A DNA stretch of 64,000 bases from Tolypothrix sp. PCC 7910 (GTDB lineage: Bacteria > Cyanobacteriota > Cyanobacteriia > Cyanobacteriales > Nostocaceae). The position numbers and the translations under genes are program-made. Positions 17,156-26,033 of the stretch are shown piece by piece. Position 1 is the first letter of the stretch, and each line of letters begins with the position of its first letter. The stretch is from positions 310,001-374,000 of the forward strand of contig NZ_CP050440.1 in NCBI RefSeq assembly GCF_011769525.1, given 5' to 3'. The notes beneath the pieces are model-generated. The model was not told the DNA's origin. It ran no database searches and was given only the letters and a program-made list of their open reading frames with translations.

Positions 17156-18352
17156 CTACTGCTGCTTCACCCATTCCTCAAACAGGCGAGAGCCGACTGT
17201 ATAAGATTCATCATCACTGCTGCTAATTACACCAGTGCCAGCAATGACTTCTAAGGCTTCTGTGACTTTGGCGCGGCTGAAGCTGGTATATTGTGCTAAC
17301 TCTTGGGGGGTGGTTTTACGGGTATGGATGAGGGCAGAATAAACTGTGCGTTCGTCTTGGCTAAAGCCGCCGGTGAGGTTTTCGTCGTTCCACCAGGCGG
17401 AAAAGTCTTTGTCGTGGTGTTGGAGTAATTTGTCGATGAGATTATCCAAGGAGTATTGCGGGTGGGAGTCGAAAATCAGGTTGAGTGCTTGTTGGGTGAG
17501 GTAGGGGTGACATCCTGACCATTCCAGGATGGCGGAGATGGTATCGTCATTTAAGGTGATGTTTTCTTGTTCGGCGCGATCGCCTATCAATTTTTTGGTA
17601 TCTTCTGCAGTTAAAGCCCCTAACCATTCGATTTCGGCGATGTTTAATAATGGCGAACCGACGCGCTGCTGATATTCTTTTAAGTCGCGGTAGCTGGAGA
17701 GTAATAAACCTAAGCTAGATTTTATCGCGGTGTCGGTATCTTTTAAGCCGCGCAGGTAAGCCCATGCGTCATTCGCCCAAGTTTGTTTGACAATGTACTC
17801 AGCGCCATCGATGAGGAAGCAAACGCCTTGAAATTTGAGCTTTCGCAGTTCTTCTGTGGTTTTTAAGAAAGCTAACCGAAAGTTATCGTTATCTAAACGC
17901 TTTTCAGTATCGGAATTTGTAAAATTTAATTTAATATCTGCTTGAGTGAGGAACTTTAAGGTTACTTCTCCACCTGTGATTTTACCGAGAAAGTCGCGGT
18001 ACATTTGGCGAATTTCGGCTAAAGGAACTTGTCGCCATCTTTCTATGGCTTCGCGCAGTCTGGCGATGAGGAGGTAACGCAGGTTGTCTAAGTCTTTGGG
18101 TTGTTCTAACTGGAGGTTAATTAATACTGGAAAGGCGCGCCGGGGATAATTGCTAGTAGGGTTAAGTAAATTCCATTCCACAGCCCGTAAAGCGCTGGTT
18201 TTACCTAAACGCTTCCCAGCTAACAAAATCCGCACCTGAAAGGGGGATTTGAGCATGGTATTAATTAAGTCGCTGCGTCCGAAGAAGTGGGAGGGATCTG
18301 TAATGGCGACGCGGTAGTTATCGAAGGGACGTTCTCCACCAAAATCCGACAT
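17156..18352 (-). CDS. STAND-like P-loop ATPase, partner of the HEAT-NACHT protein
   Basis: A 398-residue soluble P-loop NTPase. An FFGRSDLINTM entry motif leads to a Walker A (AGKRLGKTS, which fits the [AG]x4GK[ST] pattern) at about residues 45-53, a Walker B FLIDGAE near 185, a sensor-like LGLLLSSYRD near 215 and the GCHPYLTQQ motif near 280 that marks AAA/STAND ATPases. A C-terminal winged-helix-like segment follows (DERTVYSALIHTRKTTPQELAQYTSFSRAKVTEAL). The ATG at 18352 is chosen because AGAGGAAAG precedes it; the ORF could extend 13 codons further. Either way its 5' end overlaps the last 29 or more codons of the upstream giant ATPase in another frame, implying translational coupling. It resembles the C-terminal ATPase of that protein, so the pair may be an ancient duplication acting together. 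Confidence 0.75.
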   Translation of the reverse strand: MSDFGGERPFDNYRVAITDPSHFFGRSDLINTMLKSPFQVRILLAGKRLGKTSALRAVEWNLLNPTSNYPRRAFPVLINLQLEQPKDLDNLRYLLIARLREAIERWRQVPLAEIRQMYRDFLGKITGGEVTLKFLTQADIKLNFTNSDTEKRLDNDNFRLAFLKTTEELRKLKFQGVCFLIDGAEYIVKQTWANDAWAYLRGLKDTDTAIKSSLGLLLSSYRDLKEYQQRVGSPLLNIAEIEWLGALTAEDTKKLIGDRAEQENITLNDDTISAILEWSGCHPYLTQQALNLIFDSHPQYSLDNLIDKLLQHHDKDFSAWWNDENLTGGFSQDERTVYSALIHTRKTTPQELAQYTSFSRAKVTEALEVIAGTGVISSSDDESYTVGSRLFEEWVKQQ

Positions 18353-21300
18353 TGTTCGCTTTCCTCTACTGTCATCTGCATTTGTATCCAACGTGATAAT
18401 AGAGGAATTCGGAGATGGTAGAAATCCTGATGCTCAATTTCCTCTTGATACAACAATCCAACATTTGTGAGCCAATTACAAGCATCTAGGCATTGGTTGG
18501 CGGTAAAGGAGCTGTTTAGGTGGTGGAGTAAGGCTGCTTGGGGGATTTTGTCGTGTAATGGTTCGTTACAGGCGATAACGCGCAAAATTGAGATTGCAAC
18601 TTGAAAGTCGCGTTTTTCTAAGTCTTCCCAAATGCTTTTTTCGAGGTAATTCTTTAACTCACCTTTCTGGGTTAAGGTTCTGGCTAAATATGGCTCTACC
18701 ATTGCCCAGGTAATTAGCAGATTACCATTTTGATTGAGCTTGGTATTATTATCTACTTTCTCTGTTAAAAAGCGAGCTAGTTGACGAGATACAAAGGGAT
18801 GTCCACCGCTTTGGTTGTGGATTTGTTGGGGTGTATCTGCATCAAATTCTAAGCCCATTAACTTACCCAGATTCACAAGCATATCTTGGGTTTCGTCGGC
18901 GGAGAAAGGCGCTAAAAAGATTTCTTTGAAGAAACTATATACTGGATTTGTAGCCACTCCTGGTTGTGACCAGTAGTTAATGCGATTACAATCGGGATGC
19001 ACATCAGAAATCAGCAATGAGATTTGCCGTTGTTGTTGACATAATACTCGCAACGCTCCAAAAACAGCATTAAACTCTTCGGCTTTGTCGCGGCTATCTG
19101 CTGGTGTGGGAATAATCCTTTCGACTTCATCTAAAAAGCAGAGAATCGGCAATTTATATTGATTATTTTTTTGAATTGCGCTTGCAAGTTGATTGACTCG
19201 TTGAATAAATTCACTCGCTAATTCGCTGGCTGGTTTATCGGTGGTGAAAGGTGGAAATTGGGGGAGTGGTTCGGCACTTTCTAGAGTAGAGAGACAATGG
19301 ATAAACTTGTTAAATAAATCCGCACCGTAGCGAGAACCACTATAAGTTTGTAAATCGATGTGAACTATGGGATGTTCCCGCAGCATAAAGCCTAATTGCA
19401 GTAGCACTGAGGTTTTACCTGACTTGCGTAAGCCAAATAAACCCACACCTTGATATCTGAGTAATTCTTCGCCTAAGCGTTGTAGTAATTCTGTGCGCCC
19501 GAAAAATGATAAGGTATCGGTGATGGCGTTTCTATCATCAAAGAAATCAGCCCGTTGCAGGTATCTATCAGTATATTCTTCCAGCAAGCCGATACATTCA
19601 TATTTATCGCTTAATGCTTTTTCTATAGATGTTAAAGGCATGGGAATTAGCAGAAAGTTATCGCGTAACCGTACCTTGGCAATTTCCATTCTGGCTGTAG
19701 TGTCTGGCGGGAGCTTGTAGATTAATAAGCCAGCTTTTTGGGTTTGTTCTGTAGGTAATTGCTGGGCAAGTTCTACTAAATGGATAATATTTTTATCAGT
19801 GGGAGTATCAACAGTAATTAAAACAGGGAAAGGGGCATAACTGCTGAGACTACTGGTAATAGATTCGATAATTAGATGTTCTTTTTCTCGCTTTACCTGA
19901 GCATCAACTTGTTCTAAAAACTTTGCTACTAAATCTAAATATTCAGTTTTCTGTTCGTGTTGTTGTAGGAATTGCTTCAATGGATCGGCTTGAGTCCATT
20001 GGAAAGGTAAGCGTAACTGTACTAACTGGAAAAACTTATCACTTAATGTATGGTCTTTGCTATTAGCGGCGTATTCAATAATGCGTTCTCGCAGTTCCAC
20101 AGCCGCATCTAAAGGCAGTAAATTAGCTAATAAGAGATAGACACCGCGAAACCTGGGATCGTTAATGTGTTGATTAACCCGTTCTTGAACTGCTTCACCT
20201 TCACCCAGAAAGTTTTGCACTAAGAAGAATTCCATAATTTTATCGTGGCGGAAATACCACCTTTTCTCGGCTTCGCCCTGCTCATTTTCCCATTGACGGC
20301 TGATCACCATTTTATATTTTTCATCTTCCAGGCTAGTTAATTCCCGTTGGAATTCCTCAGCGGGTATGATGGTTTCATCATTGAGCCGCATTTGGTAAAC
20401 AGCCTGAGAAAATCGCCTTAAAGGGAATTCCTGATGCCATTCTCGCTGGTATTCCGCCGACATTAGCTGATATTGCTGTTCTTGCAAGCGAAATAAATTA
20501 GGTTGCTGTCCCTGTGATAGCATCAGCGCCACCAGCGTTAAATCCATTGGGTTAGAAAGAATGCGCTTGGCTGCGGCTAAATCTTCGGGTGATTGTTGTT
20601 CGTTGAAGGCTTCCGCGAGGTAGTTGGTACAAGCTTGCGCGTATTTTCTCTGCGTAGGGTGCGTTATGGACGAGAGTCCTAACGCACCGGAAATCTCGCT
20701 GGGTACGTCAGTCTCGGATGGTGCGTTAGCCTGCGGCGTAACACACCCTACAATTTCCCCATTCCCCGTTTCCCGTTCCCCATTCCCCATTCCCTGTTCC
20801 CCAGTCCCCAGTCCCCAGTCCCCAGTCCCCAATCCCCGCGAAAGCAAAAACCGCTCAATCTGCTCCCGCTGCAATGGCTGTAATTCATATTTCTTTGCTG
20901 TGGAAGGGGGTACCCAATCTAGGGGCTGGGTGGTCATAATGATATTGCCCCCAAAAAAGCTTTCGGCAAATTGGGAGACTTTCGCCCTGGTGTCGGCGGT
21001 GACTTCGTTGAGTCCGTCGATGCAGATATCTAAGGCTTGGTTGTAAATCAGGTTTTTGAGGAATTTGGTATCGTCAACCTGTCCCCGTAGCTTGGCATAA
21101 ATTGCTTCTAGTACGCCTTTGTCACACTTTTGGGCGGGGAGGTAAACAAATAAGCGCTGGGAGTTGTTCGCTAAATGGCGAAGAAACATTGATTTACCTA
21201 AACCAGATTCGCCTTCTAAGACGATTTGCCCTTGCAGTGTCGGGATTGCTTGGGTAATTGGTTGAATTTCTGGTGTTAGGTTGTCTGGAGAATTTGTTCT

Positions 21301-24006
21301 TGGCTGTACTTTTCTTCGCAAAATCCTGCTTGTCATTGCGAACGGAGCGACAGCGAAGTGAAGCAATCGCAAGATCCGGAGATTGCTTTCCTGCGGAACG
21401 CTGCGCGAACGCTCCACTTCGTTCCGCTCTCTACGAGACGCTACGCGAACGCAATGACGATTGATAAATTTGGCTAGAATATTTTGATTTTTTCTCTCTT
21501 GTCCCCTTCCCCCTTCCCCCTTCCCCCTTCCCCTTTCCCTTTCCCCCCGTGGAACTTTGACAAAAGACTCACCAAAATAAGCTTGCTCAACGAAATTATC
21601 TAACCCTGCATCTGCTAGCAGCAAAGGTTGAAATGGTTGCAACAGGCGATGACGCAGCCAAGGAACAAAAGTTAAGAGTAAGCCAATATAACCAAAACCG
21701 AGAATACGCCTTGCCCAAGGATGCCAGAATAAAGGTGCGAGAATTTGGGTAAATTTAGGGTAGGCAAGGATGAGGGTAAGCCAAATGGCAAAGTGAATGA
21801 GGATAATGTTTCTGGCGAGGAAAAACCACTTCCAAAATGCTAAATTATCAATGACACGCCGCACGGTATCAGCTTGTTTATAATCGCCATTTGTGAGATT
21901 TCTATGGTGGCGTTCTAGTAAGGTGATATCATTTGCTTGCCAAGTAACTAAGTCAGCAACTACAGCAATTTGTTGTGCTAATTCTTGCTGCAAATCCAGA
22001 GAATCACTGAGTTTCCAAGCTTGCTCAAACAATTCCATGATTTTTCTGCCTTTGTCAGCAGTCAAATCATTAGGTGTATTCTTGGGCTTGCCAATCCATT
22101 GCATTAAAGTTTCTATATCTTGGTCGCCACTACCCATAAAATGAGCTAAGAATCTCAACTGATCAACATCTGAGGGATAATAACGTACTGCATTCAGAAC
22201 TTGCACAATAGTAGGTAAGCCTTGAGGGGCTAGCTTTGGTAGCGCTTCGGCTGCGGCACTACGGACATAAGAGTTAGAATTTTTGAGGAGTGCGGCGACG
22301 TTGGCGGCATAGTCTTTGGCTTGCATCTTTGCCAGTGCATCGGCTGCGGCACTACGGACATCAGAGTTAGAATCTTTGAGGAGTGCGGCGACGTTGGCGG
22401 CATAGTCTTTGGCTTGCATCTTTGCCAGTGCAGAGGCTGCGGCTCTACGGACAGATGTGTCAGAATCTTTGAGGAGTGCGACGACGTTGACGGCATAGTC
22501 TTTGGCTTGCATCTTTGCCAGTGCAGAGGCTGCGGCATTACGGACAGATGTGTCAGAATCTTTGAGGAGTGCGGCGACGTTGGCGGCATAGTCTTTGGCT
22601 TGCATCTGCCCCAGTGCATCGGCTGCGTAATAACGGACATCAGAGTTAGAATTTTTGAGGAGTGCGGCAACGTTGGCGGCATAGTCTTTGGCTTGCATCT
22701 TTGCCAGTGCATTGGCTGTGGCACTACGGACATCAGAGTTAGAATCTTTGAGGAGTGCAGCGACGTTGGCGGCATAGTCTTTGGCTTGCATCTGCCCCAG
22801 TGCATCGGCTGCGTAATAACGGACAGATGTGTCAGAATCTTTGAGGAGTGCGGCGACGTTGGCGGCATAGTCTTTGGCTTGCATCTGCGCCAGTGCATTG
22901 GCTGTGGCACTACGGACATCAGAGTTAGAATCTTTGAGGAGTGCAGCGACGTTGGCGGCATAGTCTTTGGCTTGCATCTTTGCCAGTGCAGAGGCTGCGG
23001 CTCTACGGACAGATGTGTCAGAATCTTTGAGGAGTGCGGCGACGTTGGCGGCATAGTCTTTGGCTTGCATCTTTGCCAGTGCATCGGCTGCGGCATTACG
23101 GACAGATGTGTCAGAATCTTTGAGGAGTGCGGCGACGTTGGCGGCATAGTCTTTGGCTTGCATCTTTGCCAGTGCATCGGCTGCGGCATTACGGACAGAT
23201 GTGTCAGAATCTTTGAGGAGTGCGGCGACGTTGGCGGCATAGTCTTTGGCTTGCATCTGCCCCAATGCATCGGCTGCGGCTCTACGGACAGATGTGTCAG
23301 AATCTTTGAGGAGTGCGGCGACGTTGGCGGCAATGTCTTTAGCTTGCATCTTTGCCAGTGCATCGGCTGCGGCACTACGGACAGATGTGTCAGAATCTTT
23401 GAGGAGTGCAGCGACGTTGGCGGCATAGTCTTTGGCTTGCATCTTTGCCAGTGCAGAGGCTGCGGCATTACGGACAGATGTGTCAGAATCTTTGAGGAGT
23501 GCGGCGACGTTGGCGGCAAAGCCTTTGGCTTGCATCTGCCCCAATGCATCGGCTGTGGCTCTACGGACAGATGTGTCAGAATCTTTGAGGAGTGCGGCGA
23601 CGTTGGCGGCATAGTCTTTGGCTTGCATCTGCCCCAGTGCATTGGCTGCGGCTCTACGGGAAAGGCTCTTTTCTTCTTTTTCTTCTTTGTCTGGCGGCAA
23701 TAACTGCTTAACAAGCAGATTTACAACATCTTGATAGTTGGGGATCTGCTTTTTGGGATCATCTAGCTGATATTTTCCCAATTTCTCTACTGCTTCTAAC
23801 CTCACTCCAGCATAGGGGTCTGCCAGAGCTGCGACAATGCCTTTAATTTCCCAATCTTGAGGCTTGGTTTTGGGTTCTTCTTCGGTGTTTACCAAAATCA
23901 GGCCGGCGTTTACCCAAGTCAGGGAAAAGATAACTGTTAGTAAACAAGTAAAAATAAACAGGAAAATCAGCAATAACCTGCGACGGTTGCCGGCATTTTT
24001 GGGCAT
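18265..24006 (-). CDS. Giant membrane-anchored HEAT-repeat / NACHT / STAND-like ATPase
   Basis: About 1,913 residues from the ATG at 24006, chosen because it starts just before a membrane anchor (RRRLLLIFLFIFTCLLTVIFSL, residues 9-31); longer starts add repeat-derived sequence. Next come fifteen near-identical 31-residue HEAT-like repeats (unit ALAKMQAKDYAANVAALLK plus DSDTSVRxAAAD), about residues 117-580. Two further hydrophobic spans lie near 720-775. A NACHT-type NTPase follows with Walker A LEGESGLGKS near 927 and Walker B LDICIDGLNEV near 985. A second ATPase has Walker A FGLRKSGKTS near 1523-1532, Walker B LCFLDEVERI and GGHPFVSRQL, and then a winged-helix-like tail. Three stretches derived from intergenic repeats are inserted in frame. 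The architecture suggests a sensor-type signalling NTPase, possibly defensive; that role is inference. Confidence 0.8.
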   Translation of the reverse strand: MPKNAGNRRRLLLIFLFIFTCLLTVIFSLTWVNAGLILVNTEEEPKTKPQDWEIKGIVAALADPYAGVRLEAVEKLGKYQLDDPKKQIPNYQDVVNLLVKQLLPPDKEEKEEKSLSRRAAANALGQMQAKDYAANVAALLKDSDTSVRRATADALGQMQAKGFAANVAALLKDSDTSVRNAAASALAKMQAKDYAANVAALLKDSDTSVRSAAADALAKMQAKDIAANVAALLKDSDTSVRRAAADALGQMQAKDYAANVAALLKDSDTSVRNAAADALAKMQAKDYAANVAALLKDSDTSVRNAAADALAKMQAKDYAANVAALLKDSDTSVRRAAASALAKMQAKDYAANVAALLKDSNSDVRSATANALAQMQAKDYAANVAALLKDSDTSVRYYAADALGQMQAKDYAANVAALLKDSNSDVRSATANALAKMQAKDYAANVAALLKNSNSDVRYYAADALGQMQAKDYAANVAALLKDSDTSVRNAAASALAKMQAKDYAVNVVALLKDSDTSVRRAAASALAKMQAKDYAANVAALLKDSNSDVRSAAADALAKMQAKDYAANVAALLKNSNSYVRSAAAEALPKLAPQGLPTIVQVLNAVRYYPSDVDQLRFLAHFMGSGDQDIETLMQWIGKPKNTPNDLTADKGRKIMELFEQAWKLSDSLDLQQELAQQIAVVADLVTWQANDITLLERHHRNLTNGDYKQADTVRRVIDNLAFWKWFFLARNIILIHFAIWLTLILAYPKFTQILAPLFWHPWARRILGFGYIGLLLTFVPWLRHRLLQPFQPLLLADAGLDNFVEQAYFGESFVKVPRGERERGRGKGEGGRGQERKNQNILAKFINRHCVRVASRRERNEVERSRSVPQESNLRILRLLHFAVAPFAMTSRILRRKVQPRTNSPDNLTPEIQPITQAIPTLQGQIVLEGESGLGKSMFLRHLANNSQRLFVYLPAQKCDKGVLEAIYAKLRGQVDDTKFLKNLIYNQALDICIDGLNEVTADTRAKVSQFAESFFGGNIIMTTQPLDWVPPSTAKKYELQPLQREQIERFLLSRGLGTGDWGLGTGEQGMGNGERETGNGEIVGCVTPQANAPSETDVPSEISGALGLSSITHPTQRKYAQACTNYLAEAFNEQQSPEDLAAAKRILSNPMDLTLVALMLSQGQQPNLFRLQEQQYQLMSAEYQREWHQEFPLRRFSQAVYQMRLNDETIIPAEEFQRELTSLEDEKYKMVISRQWENEQGEAEKRWYFRHDKIMEFFLVQNFLGEGEAVQERVNQHINDPRFRGVYLLLANLLPLDAAVELRERIIEYAANSKDHTLSDKFFQLVQLRLPFQWTQADPLKQFLQQHEQKTEYLDLVAKFLEQVDAQVKREKEHLIIESITSSLSSYAPFPVLITVDTPTDKNIIHLVELAQQLPTEQTQKAGLLIYKLPPDTTARMEIAKVRLRDNFLLIPMPLTSIEKALSDKYECIGLLEEYTDRYLQRADFFDDRNAITDTLSFFGRTELLQRLGEELLRYQGVGLFGLRKSGKTSVLLQLGFMLREHPIVHIDLQTYSGSRYGADLFNKFIHCLSTLESAEPLPQFPPFTTDKPASELASEFIQRVNQLASAIQKNNQYKLPILCFLDEVERIIPTPADSRDKAEEFNAVFGALRVLCQQQRQISLLISDVHPDCNRINYWSQPGVATNPVYSFFKEIFLAPFSADETQDMLVNLGKLMGLEFDADTPQQIHNQSGGHPFVSRQLARFLTEKVDNNTKLNQNGNLLITWAMVEPYLARTLTQKGELKNYLEKSIWEDLEKRDFQVAISILRVIACNEPLHDKIPQAALLHHLNSSFTANQCLDACNWLTNVGLLYQEEIEHQDFYHLRIPLLSRWIQMQMTVEESEQCRILVENVPSITTASPLQIPPTSSDAAT
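20654..20838. repeat. Inverted-repeat element plus tandem heptamers inserted in the ATPase gene
   Basis: GTAGGGTGCGTTA at 20654-20666 and the complement of GTAGGGTGTGTTA at 20739-20751 bound a 98-base element of the kind normally found between genes. It is followed by about 87 bases of CCCCATT/CCCCAGT tandem repeats. Both are read in frame as about 60 low-complexity residues rich in G, E, T and N (for example GLGTGDWGLGTGEQGMGNG). Confidence 0.8.
21332..21458. repeat. GTCATTGCGA-type inverted-repeat element inside the ATPase gene
   Basis: GTCATTGCG at 21332-21340 and CGCAATGAC at 21450-21458 bound a 127-base GC-rich palindromic element, a type dispersed in many cyanobacterial genomes. It is translated in frame between the membrane spans and the NACHT domain as a basic segment (RHCVRVASRRERNEVERSRS). 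A purine-rich CTTCCCC-type tandem repeat follows at about 21498-21547, read as RGERERGRGKGEGGRG. Confidence 0.8.
22237..23660. repeat. 15 tandem 93-bp repeats inside the HEAT-encoding region
   Basis: Fifteen direct repeats of 93 bases (31 codons) encode the HEAT-like array. Many neighbouring units are near-identical at the DNA level, with variation concentrated at two short patches (VR plus two or three residues, and DSDTS versus NSNSD). Because 93 is a multiple of three and the units are conserved, long open frames appear on the other frames and on the opposite strand; these are artefacts. Confidence 0.95.
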
Positions 24007-24156
24007 GATGGGGAGACAGAACAAAAGGCTCTTATTTGTCATTTGTTCTTGGTCATTTGTCCTTTGTCCAATTAAGTTAGTGTAGCAGTGGGATCTGCTG
24101 GGTGGGAAGAAGGGGGAATGGGGAATGGGGAAAATTAAGGGATTCACAACCAATTA
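24007..24156. other. Upstream region of the giant ATPase gene with tandem heptamers
   Basis: No gene. Contains TTGTCAT/TTTGTCC-type repeats near 24030-24070 and GGGAATG repeats near 24113-24130. The promoter of the HEAT-NACHT operon must be here or upstream in the 63-bp repeats, but no clear motif is visible. Confidence 0.4.
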
Positions 24157-24397
24157 GATCGGGTTGTTTGTCAATGAGCGCTCATCCATAGAGAACATCG
24201 GTTCCTTCATGACCAACGTGATCGGGTTGTCTATCAATGAGCGCTCATCCATAGAGAACATCGGTTCGTTCACAACCAACGTGATCGGGTTGTCTATCAA
24301 TGAGCGCTCATCCATAGAGAACATCGGTTCCTTCATGACCAACGTGATCGGGTTGTCTATCAATGAGCGCTCCTTCGTTCACAACCAATGAGGTCTC
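24157..24397. repeat. 63-bp direct tandem repeat, about 3.7 copies
   Basis: Units begin GATCGGGTTGT at 24157, 24220, 24283 and 24346, an exact 63-base period, and contain the palindrome ATGAGCGCTCAT and the segment CATAGAGAACATCGGTTC. The third unit varies (CGTTCACAACC for CCTTCATGACC). The period is a multiple of three, which makes open frames of about 70 codons on both strands, but these lack start context and are not called. It lies between the HEAT-NACHT operon and the ISAs1-type element. Confidence 0.85.
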
Positions 24398-24637
24398 ATT
24401 TATTGAAAAGGCGATCGCATTTGTAGCCAATGAGTTGATTTTTTGGCTCAGGGACTTCTAGATTGATTCAAAATCATGCTGGCGACAGATAATCATTCGG
24501 AGGGCAAGGCACTGCCCAGTGGTGTCAACTTAATGTGAAACCCTCTTGGTTGCAAGGTTTCGCCCTCACCCCCAGCCCCTCTCCCACCAGGAGAGGGGAG
24601 CAAGAGATTCAATTCCCCTTCTCTCTGAGGGAGAAGC
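24398..24637. other. Intergenic region between tandem repeat and IS element
   Basis: No gene. It holds a HIP1-like site near 24411 and a CACCCCCAGCCCCTCTCCCA / GGAGAGGGG dispersed cyanobacterial repeat at about 24566-24600. The last bases, CCCCTTCTCTCTGAGGGAGAAG, are a near-palindrome that is mirrored on the far side of the IS element. Confidence 0.5.
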
Positions 24638-25809
24638 AGGGTGGTTTCATACAAACAGAGAAAAATAATAATGATTCATAGGGGGAAATAAAACATTTAC
24701 AACAGGCGAAGTATGAATCTGCTCGAGCAGTTGCAACAAGTTCCAGACTATCGGCATATCCGAGGACGAAGACACGAGCTATGGTTAGTTTTGTTGTTAA
24801 TATTACTAGGAGCAATGACGGGGTACTGGGGTTATCGACCACTGGAGGACTTTACTAAGGTACATCGGCAAAGCTTGATTCAAATGTTAGAACTGACAGA
24901 TGATATTAAGTTTCCTTCATACTCGACATTCCGACGGGTACTAAAAACCATCGATTTTCAGCCATTAACAGACTTATTTAATACTTGGGCATTGGCGATC
25001 GCCTCACCAAAACCAGAGGAAAGATTAGCAGTTGATGCTAAGAGCATTCGTTGCACACTGACAGATTATAGTCAGTCATATCAGAACTTTATCTCGGTTG
25101 TGTCAGTATTTAGTCACCAACGTGGTGTTGTTGTCCAGATGCAAGCATTTGCTAATAAACAAGTCAGCGAAGTCGCAGTTGTGCAACAGTTAATATCTGA
25201 GTTTACAGATTCTAGCGTCATGTTTACCCTGGATGCTCTGCACTGTCAAAAAAAACAGTATCGTTGATTATCAATACAGATAATGATTATTTGATTGGAT
25301 TGAAGGAAAACCAGCCTAAACTCTACAAAATGGCTCAAACTCAATTCCTTCAATCACCTCCACTCAGTTGTGCCACAGCTATTGATTCGGGGCATTCCAG
25401 AATTGTCAAACGCACTTGCCAAGTATTTGCAGTTCCCGAATCACTTCAAAATCAATGGGCTGGACTCAAAACATTTGTTGTTGTCGAGCGTCAGGGTGAA
25501 CGCGATCGCCAACCATTTCACGAATATCAGTTTTACATTTGTAGTCAACATCTCGAAGCTCAACAATTGCTTGCTGATACTCAAGGACACTGGGGAATTG
25601 AAAATCGACTACACTGGGTCAAAGATGTGACATTTTCCGAAGATTTTCCACTGCGTCGTGGTGGCAATGCTCCTGTCAATTGGGCAATTTTGCACACCTT
25701 TTTCATTACGATCGCCAGATTTTTTGGTTTCCGAACTATCCCTCAAGCACAACGTGCCTTATCCAACCAACTCCAAAAGGTTTTTTCTCTGTTTGTATGA
25801 AACCACCCT
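24638..25809 (+). mobile_element. ISAs1-family insertion sequence with 27-bp perfect terminal repeats
   Basis: GGGTGGTTTCATACAAACAG plus GAGAAAAA-type end at 24639-24665 is exactly complementary to 25782-25808 (27 of 27). Both ends abut a CTTCTC.CTGAGGGAGAAG palindrome, so the target, or part of the element end, was this dispersed palindrome. The single transposase gene is frameshifted. The transposase stop codon lies inside the right inverted repeat. Confidence 0.8.
24713..25800 (+). pseudogene. ISAs1-family transposase split by a frameshift at an A8 run
   Basis: The first frame (24713-25267) gives the ISAs1 N-terminal part: LLEQLQQVPDYRHIRGRRHEL, LLGAMTGYWGYR, SYSTFRRVLK, LAVDAKSIRC and FTLDALHCQKK. 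It then runs off at eight adenines (25248-25255) into a stop. The second frame continues as TDNDYLIGLKENQPKLY, then HWGIENRLHWVKDVTFSED, the conserved C-terminal block. A single -1 slip on the A-run would join them exactly, so either the gene is broken or the full enzyme is made by programmed slippage. Most ISAs1 transposases are one continuous frame, so a pseudogene is slightly more likely. Confidence 0.75.
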
Positions 25810-26033
25810 TCTCCCTCAGGGAGAAGGGGTTAGGGGATGAGGGCGAGAGGTATTTGTATAATATTTTATGGCGACCGTAAGTATAAAAAATAGGGCGGGC
25901 AAGATGCCCACCCCATGAGTGTTTTGTGTAATTAGCTATGAGTAACTGTGTAGGAGAGGAGGAAAAACTTTCTTGGGACTGGTGACGGAACAAGGTAACA
26001 TCTTTCCTATGCCCCATGCCCAATGCCCTTAGT

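Noticed and set aside
22230-23714. Open frames of 494 and 460 codons overlapping the HEAT repeats on both strands
   Set aside because: They arise because the 93-bp repeat unit lacks stops in several frames. The HEAT frame has recognisable protein repeats and joins flanking domains; the others do not.
24154-24391. Open frames on both strands of the 63-bp repeat
   Set aside because: The repeat period is a multiple of three, so open frames are expected; no start context or known motif.
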